The position numbers and the translations under genes were made by a program. DNA of 6,238 nt from Planctomycetaceae bacterium (GTDB lineage: Bacteria; Planctomycetota; Planctomycetia; Pirellulales; Pirellulaceae): assembly GCA_007129635.1 (NCBI GenBank), contig SKVE01000460.1, positions 1 through 6,238 of the forward strand, in the 5' to 3' direction. Below the pieces are notes generated by a model. That model saw only the letters and a list, made by a program, of their open reading frames with translations. It had not been told where the DNA came from and made no database searches. This document shows positions 5,748 through 6,238 of this stretch, piece after piece. The number at the start of each line of letters is the position of its first letter. The stretch's first letter is position 1.

Positions 5748-6238
5748 GCCGTCTTCCCGTCTTGACCGGTCAATTGCGGCAGAATCCCCCGCAGGAATTC
5801 CGCCAGGCGATCGGATGCCTGCAAGGCTTGTTGCTGCAAGTGCCACCAATCTTTGACACTCGATGGCCGCTTGAGCAATGCCCCGGTCACCACGCCCAGC
5901 TTCGCAGCCCAACTGGATTTCGCCATCATCCGCTCGACTTCGATGGGCATGCGATCATCCACCTGGTCCGCGATCACTCGTACCGACAAGAAACGCGTTT
6001 TGTGCCGCGCGCAGACCTGAGCCACTGCCGCCGTCTCCATGTCCGCCGCCAGCGCATCGTATTGTTCGCCCAGTTCCCGGCGAGCGGTCGGCAAACGCAC
6101 GGGTTGTTGAACCGTCACCAGACGCCCGACGTGCAGATGCCGCATCGCCGCGATCACCTGCGGGTCGATACGAAACCCCACGACCAGCGGATCGCCTTGC
6201 GGGTCGACCACTTGGTCCGCCATCAGGATGTGCCCGCG
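5744..6238 (-). CDS. Nucleoside phosphorylase / MTA-SAH nucleosidase family protein, 5' end outside window
   Basis: These are the last 164 codons of a PNP/UDP-phosphorylase-superfamily gene; the reading frame stays open to the window edge, so an ATG at 6223 is internal and not the start. The visible part begins RGHILMADQVVD, resembling the strand before the substrate loop of MTAN-like enzymes (GD-V-AD-V). YDALAADMETAAVAQVC carries the Met-Glu ribose-binding motif. RVIADQVDDRMP holds the likely catalytic Asp (IAD; E. coli MTAN has ISD, so Ala replaces Ser here). The family splits or phosphorolyses nucleosides; 5'-methylthioadenosine/S-adenosylhomocysteine nucleosidase is most likely, but a futalosine hydrolase or a hopanoid-associated phosphorylase is possible. 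The stop overlaps the mtaB start by 4 bases, so the two are likely translated together. The C-terminus (about 40 residues with WWHLQQQALQASDRLAEFL) is a helical tail longer than in E. coli MTAN. Confidence 0.82.
   Translation of the reverse strand, partial: RGHILMADQVVDPQGDPLVVGFRIDPQVIAAMRHLHVGRLVTVQQPVRLPTARRELGEQYDALAADMETAAVAQVCARHKTRFLSVRVIADQVDDRMPIEVERMMAKSSWAAKLGVVTGALLKRPSSVKDWWHLQQQALQASDRLAEFLRGILPQLTGQDGKTA

Noticed and set aside
4518..5765. 415-residue open frame on the plus strand opposite mtaB
   Set aside because: It is a shadow of mtaB, with low-complexity, His/Arg/Gln-rich composition and no domain.
5748..5912. 55-residue N-terminal extension of MtaB
   Set aside because: The extension lies wholly inside the nucleosidase gene in another frame; the ATGA start at 5747 fits the family start exactly.

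Overview
The window looks like chromosomal DNA from a planctomycete, probably of the Pirellulaceae type. The best evidence is the pair at the left. One gene encodes a DUF1559 pseudopilin-like protein with a prepilin N-terminus and a C-terminal H-X9-DG motif. Just downstream is a small lipoprotein with a carboxypeptidase-regulatory-like beta-sandwich. Both families are heavily expanded in Planctomycetes and are often found side by side. The DNA is GC-rich, and all seven genes lie on the minus strand, so the genetic order runs from right to left.

The right part (about 6238 down to 1779) looks like one tightly packed operon of five genes. In order they are: a nucleoside phosphorylase/nucleosidase-family gene whose start is beyond the window, mtaB (tRNA ms2t6A methylthiotransferase), manC (mannose-1-phosphate guanylyltransferase), a membrane-anchored or exported alpha/beta hydrolase (lipase-like), and ruvX (YqgF-family Holliday junction resolvase). 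Three of the four junctions are 4-base ATGA stop/start overlaps. The fourth, mtaB to manC, is a 23-base gap with a strong AAAGGAG ribosome binding site. The products belong to different pathways. The nucleosidase-mtaB pair makes biochemical sense, because radical-SAM methylthiotransferases release 5'-deoxyadenosine and S-adenosylhomocysteine, which MTAN-type nucleosidases can remove.

The gap between ruvX and the DUF1559 gene (1580-1778) carries a near-consensus sigma-70 promoter on the minus strand: TTGACT, 17 bases, TATAAT. It is followed by a leader of about 99 bases with a 13-bp imperfect stem-loop. The loop side of that hairpin contains a CUCCUUU stretch that resembles the anti-Shine-Dalgarno tail of 16S rRNA and can pair with the gene's own AGAGGAG ribosome binding site. 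This possible cis-acting translational switch is the least expected signal in the window. The promoter probably drives both the DUF1559 gene and the downstream lipoprotein gene.

The left edge (1-83) holds two perfect copies of a 21-base sequence at a 34-base period and a shorter third echo. It may be the end of a tandem repeat array cut by the window. I saw no RNA genes, CRISPR array, insertion sequence or obviously novel multi-gene system. The genes are mostly housekeeping genes plus one lineage-specific surface-protein pair.
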